A stretch of DNA of 64,000 nt from a virus, in IMG/VR virus record IMGVR_UViG_3300021963_000034, positions 1 to 64,000 of that record, one strand, 5' to 3'. The notes under the pieces are model-generated. The model worked only from the letters and a program-made list of their open reading frames with translations, was not told the DNA's origin and did no database searches. The position numbers and the translations under genes were made by a program. Below, one piece after another: positions 1 through 6,490 of the stretch; position 1 is the first letter of the stretch, and each line of letters begins with the position of its first letter.

Positions 1-5
1 TTGTT

Positions 6-122
6 ATGTTAAACTCTATTCAGAAAGAACAAAAATCAAATGTTCTGACTTCACAAGATATTGCCTGGCAAGAGGCAAGACGCCAACGCAAAGTAAAGCG
101 TTTGGATTTTGAGGTTCGCTGA
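6..122 (+). CDS. Small basic protein, possibly the 3' end of a longer gene
   Basis: A 38-codon frame from ATG at 6 to TGA at 120-122. It is rich in Arg, Lys and Gln near the C-terminus (motif EARRQRKVKR). The frame is open to the window edge, so this may be the tail of a gene that starts upstream. It ends 12 nt before tRNA-Ser. I do not recognise the family. Confidence 0.4.
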   Translation: MLNSIQKEQKSNVLTSQDIAWQEARRQRKVKRLDFEVR

Positions 123-134
123 ACCTCTAATATT

Positions 135-220
135 GGAAGATTGGCCGAGTGGTTGATGGCGATAGTCTTGAAAACTATTAACGTTAATAGCGTTCCAGGG
201 TTCGAATCCCTGATCTTCCT
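135..220 (+). tRNA. tRNA-Ser(UGA)
   Basis: An 86-nt cloverleaf. The acceptor stem GGAAGAT (135-141) pairs with ATCTTCC (213-219). The anticodon loop CTTGAAA gives anticodon TGA. A long variable arm follows, as expected for a class II Ser tRNA, and the T arm carries TTCGAATC. No CCA is encoded. UGA-anticodon Ser tRNAs read UCN codons, which are common in this AT-rich phage. Confidence 0.93.
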
Positions 221-333
221 TTAAGAAAAATTACAAATTTAATAATTCCTTCAACAGTGTTACTGAATGAACACAAAAGTTGACTTTGAAAGGTTAGTGA
301 TTAGTATATAGTAGTATACTAAGATAAAGACCT

Positions 334-483
334 ATGGATCAGCACACCTACCTTAACTGGGTGAAGATCAAGGAGACCTTTGAAGAGTCTGGTAATACAG
401 ACAATATGTTTTACAAAAGATCAGTTGAAATTGTGAAAACCCGAAGAGATCCTCTCGCAAAATTTCTTGGAGATGAGAAATGA
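334..483 (+). CDS. Conserved cyanophage small hypothetical protein
   Basis: A 49-aa protein from ATG 334 to TGA 481-483, beginning MDQHTYLNWVKIKETFEESG. It is charged, with no membrane segment or Cys. The stop overlaps the next start (ATGA). It looks like one of the small early proteins typical of T4-like cyanophages. Function unknown. Confidence 0.65.
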   Translation: MDQHTYLNWVKIKETFEESGNTDNMFYKRSVEIVKTRRDPLAKFLGDEK

Positions 484-686
484 TGGAACCTTTCGATGAT
501 GATTATGTAACTCGCACAGAAGTGCAGGAGATGATCGATGCAGCAATACGACGACACAACCGTAATGCTTCTATCATTAGTATGTGCGTCGGTTGGGTGG
601 TTCTTGCTTTATTTGCTGAGGGACTGCTGAGGTTAGTTGGAGTAATTCCCCCATTACTACCATGGCTCAAAATCACTCTGAACTAA
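480..686 (+). CDS. Small single-pass membrane protein
   Basis: A 68-aa protein: an acidic N-terminus (EPFDDDYVTRTEVQEM), then one long hydrophobic segment at about residues 33-60. The start at 480 overlaps the upstream stop by 4 nt; ATG at 483 is the alternative. The 3' end overlaps the next gene by 25 nt, suggesting translational coupling. Function unknown. Several neighbours are also one-helix proteins, so an inner-membrane role early in infection is possible but not shown. Confidence 0.6.
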   Translation: MMEPFDDDYVTRTEVQEMIDAAIRRHNRNASIISMCVGWVVLALFAEGLLRLVGVIPPLLPWLKITLN

Positions 687-952
687 TTTTTTTGGTTCCG
701 TGGTTTGTTCTTTTAGTTATTTCTATATCAATGTTTGTGCAGGGATGGATGATTATGAATGCTCATCATGGGTATTCAAAAAGTCCAAAAGTCAAACACC
801 CAGAATTAAACGACGTTAAGGCAGGAGATCCTTTACTGGTGATTAGATTTACAGAAGAAGATTTACAAGAACTACACCAAAGAATTCTTCAACAAAAAAT
901 GGATGAACTCTTTGAAGAACCATCTACTTACGAGGATGAAGAGGATGACTAA
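662..952 (+). CDS. Membrane-anchored acidic protein
   Basis: A 96-aa protein with one hydrophobic helix at about residues 9-32, followed by a charged soluble tail ending in an acidic patch (EDEEDD). It shares its architecture with the 77-aa protein at 38404-38637 (one helix, then an acidic Asp/Glu tail). The downstream gene starts inside its last codons. Function unknown. Confidence 0.6.
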   Translation: MAQNHSELIFLVPWFVLLVISISMFVQGWMIMNAHHGYSKSPKVKHPELNDVKAGDPLLVIRFTEEDLQELHQRILQQKMDELFEEPSTYEDEEDD

Positions 953-1037
953 AACGCTTTTAACTTTAACGCTCATTTACGGTTCAACCATGGCAATTTG
1001 GATTGTCTGGGGATTAAATAGCGCATATCCACAATAG
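945..1037 (+). CDS. 30-aa single-helix membrane peptide
   Basis: From ATG at 945, which overlaps the upstream gene by 8 nt, to TAG at 1035-1037. Almost the whole peptide is one hydrophobic helix with two Trp (AIWIVWGL). Very small one-helix proteins are common in photosystem and cytochrome complexes, but I cannot match this one to any of them. It lies 10 nt before talC. Confidence 0.5.
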   Translation: MTKTLLTLTLIYGSTMAIWIVWGLNSAYPQ

Positions 1038-1047
1038 GAGTTAATGG

Positions 1048-1701
1048 ATGAAGATTTTTCTAGATACTGCTGATGTTTCACTAATTGCACCAGCATATGA
1101 AACGGGAATACTAGATGGTGTCACTACAAATCCATCACTTATTCTCAAAAGCGGAAGACAACTTCTAGACGTTATCGCAGAGATTTCAAGTGAATTTAAA
1201 AACTTGGAAAGTATCTCCGCAGAAGTTGTAGCAGATACATCTGAAGAAATGCTTTCGCAAGCAGAAAAGTATTACACGATTGCACCTGTAGTTACGATTA
1301 AAGTTCCTTGTACAGTGGAGGGACTTAAAGCATGTAAGTTTCTTACTGATAATGGAATACAAGTCAATGTAACTTTGGTGTTTTCAGTTTCCCAAGCAAT
1401 ATTAGCATCTAAGGCAGGTGCAACATTCATTTCACCTTTTGTAGGTCGTTGGATGGATAATTCAATTGATGGTATTGAGTTAATCAAAAATATCCGTAAG
1501 GCATTTGATTACTCTGGAACAAAAACCCAAATCCTTGCTGCATCTCTTCGTGATGTAAGACAAGTTGAGCAATCTGCATTAAACGGTGCTGATGTAGTTA
1601 CCATTCCACCAATTGTATTCTGGGGAATGTATAAGAATATTATGACTGATAAAGGATTGGAATTATTTCAAAAAGATTGGGAAGAAGTTCTTAAAAAATG
1701 A
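1048..1701 (+). CDS. talC: Transaldolase, TalC / fructose-6-phosphate aldolase type
   Basis: A 217-aa protein, the usual length of the short TalC/FSA class and shorter than the ~330-aa host TalB type. It opens MKIFLDTADV with TTNPSL nearby, the hallmark of the family. The Schiff-base Lys lies in VTIKVPCT (about residue 86). TalC moves three-carbon units between sedoheptulose-7-P and glyceraldehyde-3-P in the cytoplasm. It is a standard cyanophage auxiliary metabolic gene thought to push carbon through the pentose phosphate pathway for NADPH and ribose. Here it sits in an operon with gnd, which supports that role. It overlaps the next gene by 4 nt. Confidence 0.95.
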   Translation: MKIFLDTADVSLIAPAYETGILDGVTTNPSLILKSGRQLLDVIAEISSEFKNLESISAEVVADTSEEMLSQAEKYYTIAPVVTIKVPCTVEGLKACKFLTDNGIQVNVTLVFSVSQAILASKAGATFISPFVGRWMDNSIDGIELIKNIRKAFDYSGTKTQILAASLRDVRQVEQSALNGADVVTIPPIVFWGMYKNIMTDKGLELFQKDWEEVLKK

Positions 1702-1904
1702 AAAAAGAACATGAATGTTGGAACTTTGTGATGTCTTCTTTTGCAAGAATTTATGGAGTACCAAAAATGAAAAGTGATGAAAGAATTCATGCATTCGCAT
1801 TAGAATGGTGCGATGAAAATAATTATACTTGTGATATTCATTTAGATGATTTGAGAAAAGTTGATGCTTATTTTAAACAACAATACGAAAATTGGGAGGG
1901 TTAG
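1698..1904 (+). CDS. Conserved hypothetical protein, intact paralogue of the broken gene at 3008-3235
   Basis: A 68-aa protein with a Trp near the start (CWNFVMSSFARIYG) and an aromatic C-terminus (FKQQYENWEG). It aligns along its length with the frame at 3008-3235: FVMSSFARIYGV against FAMSAFSRMLGV, and QYENWEG against YEYKNWRG. The family is unknown. It lies between talC and gnd with 0-4 nt spacing, so the three genes are co-translated. Confidence 0.65.
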   Translation: MKKEHECWNFVMSSFARIYGVPKMKSDERIHAFALEWCDENNYTCDIHLDDLRKVDAYFKQQYENWEG

Positions 1905-2939
1905 ATGAAAATAGGACTGATTGGACTGGGACGTATGGGAGAAGGTATGTCCCGTCGTATGATGAAAGCGGGTATTGAAGTTTGGGGGTATAGAAGAAAT
2001 TATGAAAAAGCAAACGAAACTTTTGAAAATGGATTTGTTAATGGAATTGCAACTAATATTGAAAGCCTTGTTAAAGTAGTTAAACAAAACAATAAAGGTG
2101 GATCACAACCAGGCATATTCCAAATGGTTGTCCCTGCCGAAACAGTAGAGGAAACAATCAATGAGTTACTACGATATTGTAGTGAAGGAGATATTATTAT
2201 TGATCATGGCAATAGCAATTTTAAAGACAGTAGGAAAAGAGCAGAACGCTTGGCAAAACTGGGTATCCAATATATTGATTGTGGTACTAGCGGTGGTGTT
2301 TATGGTTTGGATCGTGGATACTGTCTTATGGTTGGTGGCGGAAATACTGCGGTCGCCACTTGTTCGCGCATTTTTGATGCCCTTGCCCCAGGAATCAATG
2401 CTGCCCCAAGGACTCAATTTGACTCGGACATAACTTCTGCAGAGTATGGATGGTTGCATTGTGGTGGTCCAGGTGCTGGACACTTTGTGAAGATGGTGCA
2501 TAACGGCATTGAATATGGAATGATGCAAGCATATGCTGAAGGATTTAATATCTTAAAGAATGCAAATAATGGAGCACAATATGTCAGAGAAGGAGATGCT
2601 GAGGTCGCTCCAATGGCAGATCCAGAAAGTTATTGCTATGATATTGACGTTGCTGAGGTGGCTGAGTTATGGCGTCGCGGTAGTGTGGTTGGCAGTTGGT
2701 TACTCGATCTTACTGCTGATGTGTTACGCAGGGATGGTAGCCTTAAACAGTTCTCTGGTGGAGTTTCCGATAGCGGTGAGGGTCGTTGGACTGTTTCTGC
2801 CGCTGTGGACCTGGGGGTTCCCGCTCCTGTCATTACTACTGCCCTTTTTGAAAGATTTAATTCACGCAATCTCGGATCATTCGGAGCAAAAATCCTGAAC
2901 GGAATGCGATACATGTTTGGAGGTCATCATGTTAGGTAA
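1905..2939 (+). CDS. gnd: 6-phosphogluconate dehydrogenase (decarboxylating), short form
   Basis: A 344-aa protein. The N-terminal Rossmann motif is GLGRMGEGMSRRM. The substrate-site block DHGNSNFKDS is at about residue 90, the SGG motif is in CGTSGGVYG, and the catalytic Lys is in GHFVKMVHNGIEYG. The length fits the short, tetrameric GntZ/YqeC-like class rather than the ~470-aa form. It converts 6-phosphogluconate to ribulose-5-P with NADP+ reduction. With talC it gives the phage two pentose-phosphate enzymes; no zwf or cp12 gene is seen beside them. The start overlaps the upstream TAG region with no gap. Confidence 0.93.
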   Translation: MKIGLIGLGRMGEGMSRRMMKAGIEVWGYRRNYEKANETFENGFVNGIATNIESLVKVVKQNNKGGSQPGIFQMVVPAETVEETINELLRYCSEGDIIIDHGNSNFKDSRKRAERLAKLGIQYIDCGTSGGVYGLDRGYCLMVGGGNTAVATCSRIFDALAPGINAAPRTQFDSDITSAEYGWLHCGGPGAGHFVKMVHNGIEYGMMQAYAEGFNILKNANNGAQYVREGDAEVAPMADPESYCYDIDVAEVAELWRRGSVVGSWLLDLTADVLRRDGSLKQFSGGVSDSGEGRWTVSAAVDLGVPAPVITTALFERFNSRNLGSFGAKILNGMRYMFGGHHVR

Positions 2940-3048
2940 AGCACTATTATTCGTTGCTATTCCATTTGTGTTATCTACACTTTACTTTGGAACACGAGGA
3001 GGATACTATGACTCCAAAGACTATAAGGGAAATGGAACCGCACATTAG
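2929..3048 (+). CDS. 39-aa membrane peptide
   Basis: From ATG at 2929, inside the last codons of gnd (11-nt overlap), to TAG at 3046-3048. It has one hydrophobic helix (LLFVAIPFVLSTLYFG), then a Gly/Tyr-rich polar tail. It is preserved despite overlapping genes on both sides, which suggests selection. Function unknown. Confidence 0.5.
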   Translation: MLGKALLFVAIPFVLSTLYFGTRGGYYDSKDYKGNGTAH

Positions 3049-3235
3049 GCAGAGATATTGATTTGCAATGTCTGCCTTTTCAAGAATGCTTGGAGTAAAG
3101 ACTGCTGCTAATGATATACATATTAAACAGTTCTGTATTGAATGGTCACATTGGGATGTTCAATCTCCTTTACAGGGACTTGACGAAGCGGACCAATACA
3201 TGTATTATGAATACAAGAACTGGAGAGGAAGATGA
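3008..3235 (+). pseudogene. Paralogue of the 1698-1904 gene, interrupted by an in-frame TGA at 3059-3061
   Basis: A strong Shine-Dalgarno (GAGGAGG) precedes ATG 3008. The frame runs 17 codons to TGA at 3059-3061 and continues open in the same frame to TGA at 3233-3235. Without that stop it would encode 75 residues resembling the 1698-1904 protein. The TGA falls exactly where the paralogue has Trp (CWNFVMSS against Y-stop-FAMSA), a TGG-to-TGA change. Reinitiation at ATG 3068 would give a 55-aa product (MSAFSRMLGVKTAAND). Either a recent nonsense mutation, a readthrough site or a sequencing error. Confidence 0.7.
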
Positions 3236-3348
3236 TTTTCCACTTGGTTGAAACACTAGCAGCAAGTCCTTTTTTTCTTTTTCTATGTGGATGTGGGTTG
3301 ACAATCGTACCATTTGCTGGTATTATGTACATACATAAAAGCAAATAA
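3232..3348 (+). CDS. 38-aa membrane peptide
   Basis: From ATG 3232, overlapping the previous stop (ATGA), to TAA 3346-3348, immediately before tRNA-Pro. The middle is strongly hydrophobic (SPFFLFLCGCGLTIVPFAGI) with a short Lys-rich tail. Function unknown. Confidence 0.45.
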   Translation: MIFHLVETLAASPFFLFLCGCGLTIVPFAGIMYIHKSK

Positions 3349-3422
3349 CGGGGTGTAGCGCAGTTTGGTAGCGCGGTTGCTTTGGGAGCAATAGGTCGCA
3401 GGTTCGAATCCTGTCACCCCGA
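3349..3422 (+). tRNA. tRNA-Pro(UGG)
   Basis: A 74-nt cloverleaf. The acceptor stem CGGGGTG (3349-3355) pairs with CACCCCG (3415-3421); the discriminator is A. The anticodon loop TTTGGGA gives TGG. The T arm holds GGTTCGAATCC. The first C-G pair is typical of bacterial tRNA-Pro. Confidence 0.94.
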
Positions 3423-3446
3423 TTAAAATTATTTTTACATCATAAA

Positions 3447-4031
3447 ATGGCGGAACATCTTATTGCACAACCTTATTTTCTTTATTCTGAAGTAATTCCT
3501 TCTGATCTTGTTGATTTGATTCTTAAAGAAGTAAATGAAATTCCTTCGAATGAATATTGTTTAGGTGAAGTTCAATCCTCTTCGGATCATCATGAGTATG
3601 AAATTTCAGAAAAAACTAGAAATTCAAAAATTTCTTGGTGGAATGAAGAACATTGGACTGCGTTAATATTTTCTCATTATTTTAATAAATCTAACAGAGA
3701 AAATTGGGAATATGATTTAGATCATCTTGATGACATACAAGTTAGTACATATAATGAAGGAGATCACTATACGTGGCATTGTGATTATGGAACTTCAACA
3801 GATGATAGATACACAAGAAAAATAAGTGCATCTTTACTTGTTACAGATCCTTCTGAATATGAAGGTGGTGACTTAGAATTAATTGACTATCACAATAATT
3901 TAATTGTTGCTCCAAAACAAAAGGGAACAATTGTTGTCTTTGATTCTAGAGTTCCTCATAGAGTTACTCCAGTTACAAAAGGAAAACGAATATCGATAGT
4001 ATCGTGGATGTTAGGTCCTAAATTAAGATAA
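3447..4031 (+). CDS. 2-oxoglutarate/Fe(II)-dependent oxygenase
   Basis: A 194-aa protein with a double-stranded beta-helix domain of the PKHD/prolyl-hydroxylase type. The Fe(II) ligands are visible: HCD in YTWHCDYGTS (about residues 111-113) and the distal His in SRVPHRVTPV, followed by the 2OG-binding Arg in GKRISIVSW. An EGGDLEL turn is also typical. These enzymes hydroxylate proteins or small molecules and are frequent in T4-like cyanophages; the substrate is unknown. It stands alone between tRNA-Pro and the antitoxin-like gene. A second, distant member is at 62480-63046. Confidence 0.85.
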   Translation: MAEHLIAQPYFLYSEVIPSDLVDLILKEVNEIPSNEYCLGEVQSSSDHHEYEISEKTRNSKISWWNEEHWTALIFSHYFNKSNRENWEYDLDHLDDIQVSTYNEGDHYTWHCDYGTSTDDRYTRKISASLLVTDPSEYEGGDLELIDYHNNLIVAPKQKGTIVVFDSRVPHRVTPVTKGKRISIVSWMLGPKLR

Positions 4032-4056
4032 ATTTATTAAACTTTAAATCAAATTT

Positions 4057-4299
4057 ATGAAAAACCAAAATTCAGAAACTGAAGAATTATCAAATATTCC
4101 AAAGTTTACAGTTGAAGAATTTCAAGAAAATTTTGACAATTTAATGAATAGGGTTGAAAACGGTGAATCAATTATAATTACAAGTGATCATGGAAATGCA
4201 GTTATGGTTCCATATAAAGAAGTAATTGAAATATTTAAAGAATCAGGTATAGATGAAGAACTAATACGAATACACACAGACCACGAAGAAGGTTCTTGA
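4057..4299 (+). CDS. Phd/YefM-type antitoxin-like protein without a toxin partner
   Basis: An 80-aa protein. The core (FTVEEFQENFDNLMNRVENG, then ESIIITSDHGNAVMVPYKE) fits the Phd/YefM fold: an N-terminal helix that places the antitoxin on DNA, and a strand pair ending in VP(Y/L)xE. The acidic C-terminus (HTDHEEGS) would be the toxin-binding arm. No RelE- or Doc-like toxin frame follows; the next elements are a promoter and tRNA genes. It may neutralise host toxins or act as a repressor. The family call is by motif only. Confidence 0.7.
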   Translation: MKNQNSETEELSNIPKFTVEEFQENFDNLMNRVENGESIIITSDHGNAVMVPYKEVIEIFKESGIDEELIRIHTDHEEGS

Positions 4300-4324
4300 C
4301 AAAGCGTTCCAGATCCGCTATTAT
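4296..4324 (+). promoter_or_regulatory. Sigma70-type promoter for tRNA genes
   Basis: TTGACA at 4296-4301, a 17-nt spacer and TATTAT at 4319-4324. It lies 15 nt before tRNA-Ile, so it most likely drives the two tRNA genes. Confidence 0.7.
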
Positions 4325-4338
4325 AGATCTGGATTCAA

Positions 4339-4410
4339 GGGAGTATAGCTTAATGGTTAGAGCGGGCTCCTTATAAGGGCTTAGTCTGGGTTCAACTCCC
4401 AGTATTCCCA
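4339..4410 (+). tRNA. tRNA, probably Ile(UAU)
   Basis: A 72-nt cloverleaf. GGGAGTA (4339-4345) pairs with TATTCCC (4403-4409) with one G-T pair; the discriminator is A. The anticodon loop reads CTTATAA, giving anticodon TAT (Ile, AUA codons). The T arm has GGTTCAACTCC. The anticodon stem has two wobble pairs, so the isotype is less certain than the tRNA itself. Reading AUA would suit AT-rich phage mRNAs. Confidence 0.8.
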
Positions 4411-4412
4411 TC

Positions 4413-4485
4413 GCTCCTTTAGCAATCTGGTGAATGCAGCGAACTCATAATTCGCCTGAGGCGTGTTCGATCCACGCAAGGAGCA
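4413..4485 (+). tRNA. tRNA-Met(CAU)
   Basis: A 73-nt cloverleaf two bases after the previous tRNA. GCTCCTT (4413-4419) pairs with AAGGAGC (4478-4484). The anticodon stem GCGAA/TTCGC encloses CTCATAA, anticodon CAT. It could be elongator Met, or Ile if the C is modified to lysidine; sequence alone does not decide. Confidence 0.88.
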
Positions 4486-4486
4486 C

Positions 4487-4516
4487 TTGACAGATTGCCT
4501 GTCAAACCTTTATAAT
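4487..4516 (+). promoter_or_regulatory. Strong promoter with an inverted repeat over the -35 box
   Basis: TTGACA at 4487-4492, an 18-nt spacer and TATAAT at 4511-4516. The -35 is the left arm of a perfect inverted repeat, TTGACAG-ATTGC-CTGTCAA (4487-4505). The repeat has no T-run, so it is not a classic terminator. It could be an operator site or a processing hairpin for the tRNA transcript. It drives the gene at 4539. Confidence 0.72.
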
Positions 4517-4538
4517 AACAAGGTCAACATTCAAAACA

Positions 4539-4754
4539 ATGACTCTCACAACAAAATTCAAGAAAGATGTTCAAACCCTTCGTGGTGCAGCAAATGGCGA
4601 TTTCTACCTTGATGTAAAGAATCCGAAACTCTACAAAAAGGTTCGTCGTTTCTACGAAAACGAAGGTGTAGTGTTCTCTGGTGATCCTCTGGATGATTAT
4701 GAGATGCTTATGGAATATGTTCTTGCTGATCTTGAATCCGTTGAGGTTGCATGA
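4539..4754 (+). CDS. Conserved cyanophage hypothetical protein
   Basis: A 71-aa soluble protein (TTKFKKDVQTLRGAANGDFY near the start, then a basic YKKVRRFYENEG motif and an acidic C-terminus). It is the first gene after a strong early-type promoter and overlaps the next start by 4 nt. The family is common in T4-like cyanophages as far as I recognise; function unknown. Confidence 0.65.
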   Translation: MTLTTKFKKDVQTLRGAANGDFYLDVKNPKLYKKVRRFYENEGVVFSGDPLDDYEMLMEYVLADLESVEVA

Positions 4755-4996
4755 CAACACGACTTCCTAAAGTACTTTTGGAACGTGAAGGATACCGCTT
4801 TGTAGAAGTTGGTATTATTGAGTTAAACGGTAAACCTGATTACCGTCTCCAAAAACAAAATGAATACACAAAACGCTGGAATGACATTTATCTTTTTGAT
4901 AATGTTCTACAATGTTCTACTGCAATGGAGGATATTGAATATGCGAAATGGTTAGATCCAGATCGTGTTCCATGTTATGTAAAAGATGATGATTAA
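4751..4996 (+). CDS. Hypothetical protein
   Basis: An 81-aa protein starting at ATG 4751 within the upstream stop. It is mixed charged and aromatic (QKQNEYTKRWNDIYLFD), with no membrane segment. Coupled to the 4539 gene. I do not recognise it. Confidence 0.6.
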   Translation: MTTRLPKVLLEREGYRFVEVGIIELNGKPDYRLQKQNEYTKRWNDIYLFDNVLQCSTAMEDIEYAKWLDPDRVPCYVKDDD

Positions 4997-5044
4997 ATAG
5001 ACACGGATGGTCTATAACAGCACTGGTCGGGAGCAAACCCCTTT

Positions 5045-5272
5045 ATGTCAAAAACAAGTATCTTAAGATACATTGGAAACTCTCTCCTTATCGTTGGTTA
5101 TCAAATCATGTTATGGGGAGATTTCAAATATGGACTGCTAGTAAAGTTTATTGGTGGTGCTTTAACAATACCGTTTGCGATAAAACTAAAACTCTATGAT
5201 GTTTTAGTTTTATGTTTGTTCTTTTCTGTAAATGAATTAGCAAAATTATCGCAACTTTTCCTAGTTTCTTAA
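5045..5272 (+). CDS. Small membrane protein
   Basis: A 75-aa protein with two predicted hydrophobic helices, about residues 10-45 (LLIVGYQIMLWG and LLVKFIGGALTIPFAI) and 50-63 (LYDVLVLCLFFSV). It ends before a 137-nt stretch without a gene and a terminator. That stretch holds short GC-rich repeats but no convincing tRNA or frame. Function unknown. Confidence 0.55.
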   Translation: MSKTSILRYIGNSLLIVGYQIMLWGDFKYGLLVKFIGGALTIPFAIKLKLYDVLVLCLFFSVNELAKLSQLFLVS

Positions 5273-5409
5273 AACTAGGTGGTGGAGTCAAATGACCCTC
5301 GTTTGGTTTCTTGCTTTTCCATAAAAAAGCAAGTGGTGCGGATGGGACTCTCTCCCGCCTGGTTTCCAATTTCCAGTCAAAGAATTGGTGGCGAGCCTGA
5401 ATACTATAA

Positions 5410-5445
5410 AGAGAAGTTGCATAAACTTCTCTTTTTTTGTATAAT
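5410..5445 (+). promoter_or_regulatory. Composite terminator-promoter ahead of the glycan operon
   Basis: Hairpin AGAGAAGTT (5410-5418) / AACTTCTCT (5424-5432) with loop GCATA, followed by seven T: a rho-independent terminator. In the same bases TTGCAT (5417-5422), a 17-nt spacer and TATAAT (5440-5445) form a sigma70 promoter whose -35 lies across the loop. The upstream operon would stop here and the 15-kb glycan operon start. Confidence 0.75.
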
Positions 5446-5465
5446 ATCATAAGTGATAATCTGAT

Positions 5466-6473
5466 ATGAAAAAAGCATTAATTACTGGTATTACTGGACA
5501 AGATGGTTCATACCTTGCAGAGTTACTTTTGAAAAAAGGATATGAAGTTCATGGCACAATCCGAAGAAGTTCTACTATTAACAATAGTAGAATTAATCAT
5601 CTATCTGATGATGTCTCCTTACATCACGCAGATTTAACTGATGCAACAAATATTCTTCATGTAATCCAAGAAGTTCAACCAACTGAAATTTATAATCTTG
5701 CTGCGCAAAGTCATGTAAAAGTATCTTTTCAAATGCCTGCATATACTGCAGAGGTTGATGCCTTAGGTGCCGTTCGCATTTTACATAGTCTTTGTATTTT
5801 GGGCATGGAAAAAGATGTTCGTTTTTATCAAGCATCAACTTCAGAAATGTTTGGTTTAGTTCAAGAAATTCCACAAAAGGAAACTACGCAATTTTATCCA
5901 CGTTCTCCTTATGGTGTAGCAAAACTTTATGGACATTGGATTACTAAAAACTATAGAGAATCTATGGGAATTCATGCAAGTTCAGGAATTCTCTTTAATC
6001 ACGAGTCTCCTAGAAGAGGAGAAACTTTTGTCACTCGTAAGATTGCAATTGGACTATCAAAAGTTAAAACTGGTCTCTTGGATTGTTTGCCATTAGGAAA
6101 CTTAAACGCAAAACGTGATTGGGGACATGCTAAAGATTTTGTAGAGGCAATGTGGTTAATGCTTCAACAAGATGTTCCTGATGATTATGTTATTGCAACT
6201 GAAGAGCAGCATTCTGTACGTGAATTTGTAGAACGATGTGCTCCATATTTTGGTATGAATATTGAATGGCATGGAGAAGATCTTGAAGAAATTGGTATTG
6301 ATACTGTTACTGGTAAAGTTGTAATTAGAGTTGATGATAAGTATTTTCGTCCATCTGAAGTAGAAACTCTTGTTGGAGATTCTTCTAAGGCAAGAGAAAA
6401 ACTGGGATGGTCTCCAAAAATTTCTTTCGATGATCTAGTTAAAGATATGTGTCTAAATGAATTAAAATTTTAA
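5466..6473 (+). CDS. gmd: GDP-mannose 4,6-dehydratase
   Basis: A 335-aa SDR-family enzyme. The NADP-binding motif is [14 protein letters not shown] at residues 7-20; [11 protein letters not shown] is a Gmd-specific cofactor/tetramer segment. The catalytic STSEMFG and [10 protein letters not shown] (YxxxK) are intact, and [16 protein letters not shown] is diagnostic of Gmd. It makes GDP-4-keto-6-deoxy-D-mannose, the branch point to GDP-fucose, rhamnose, perosamine and colitose. It is the first gene of the glycan operon and would feed the ColD-like enzyme next door and the Rmd-like reductase at 17020. Confidence 0.95.
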   Translation: MKKALITGITGQDGSYLAELLLKKGYEVHGTIRRSSTINNSRINHLSDDVSLHHADLTDATNILHVIQEVQPTEIYNLAAQSHVKVSFQMPAYTAEVDALGAVRILHSLCILGMEKDVRFYQASTSEMFGLVQEIPQKETTQFYPRSPYGVAKLYGHWITKNYRESMGIHASSGILFNHESPRRGETFVTRKIAIGLSKVKTGLLDCLPLGNLNAKRDWGHAKDFVEAMWLMLQQDVPDDYVIATEEQHSVREFVERCAPYFGMNIEWHGEDLEEIGIDTVTGKVVIRVDDKYFRPSEVETLVGDSSKAREKLGWSPKISFDDLVKDMCLNELKF

Positions 6474-6490
6474 TATTGGAGGATATTCTA

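Noticed and set aside
280-310. TTGACT and TATATA upstream of the 334 gene as a promoter
   Set aside because: The spacer is 19 nt and alternative boxes overlap; too weak to list as a promoter.
5273-5409. Short GC-rich repeats resembling a tRNA
   Set aside because: No complete cloverleaf or T-loop (TTCGANNC) could be formed on either strand; left as a non-coding stretch.
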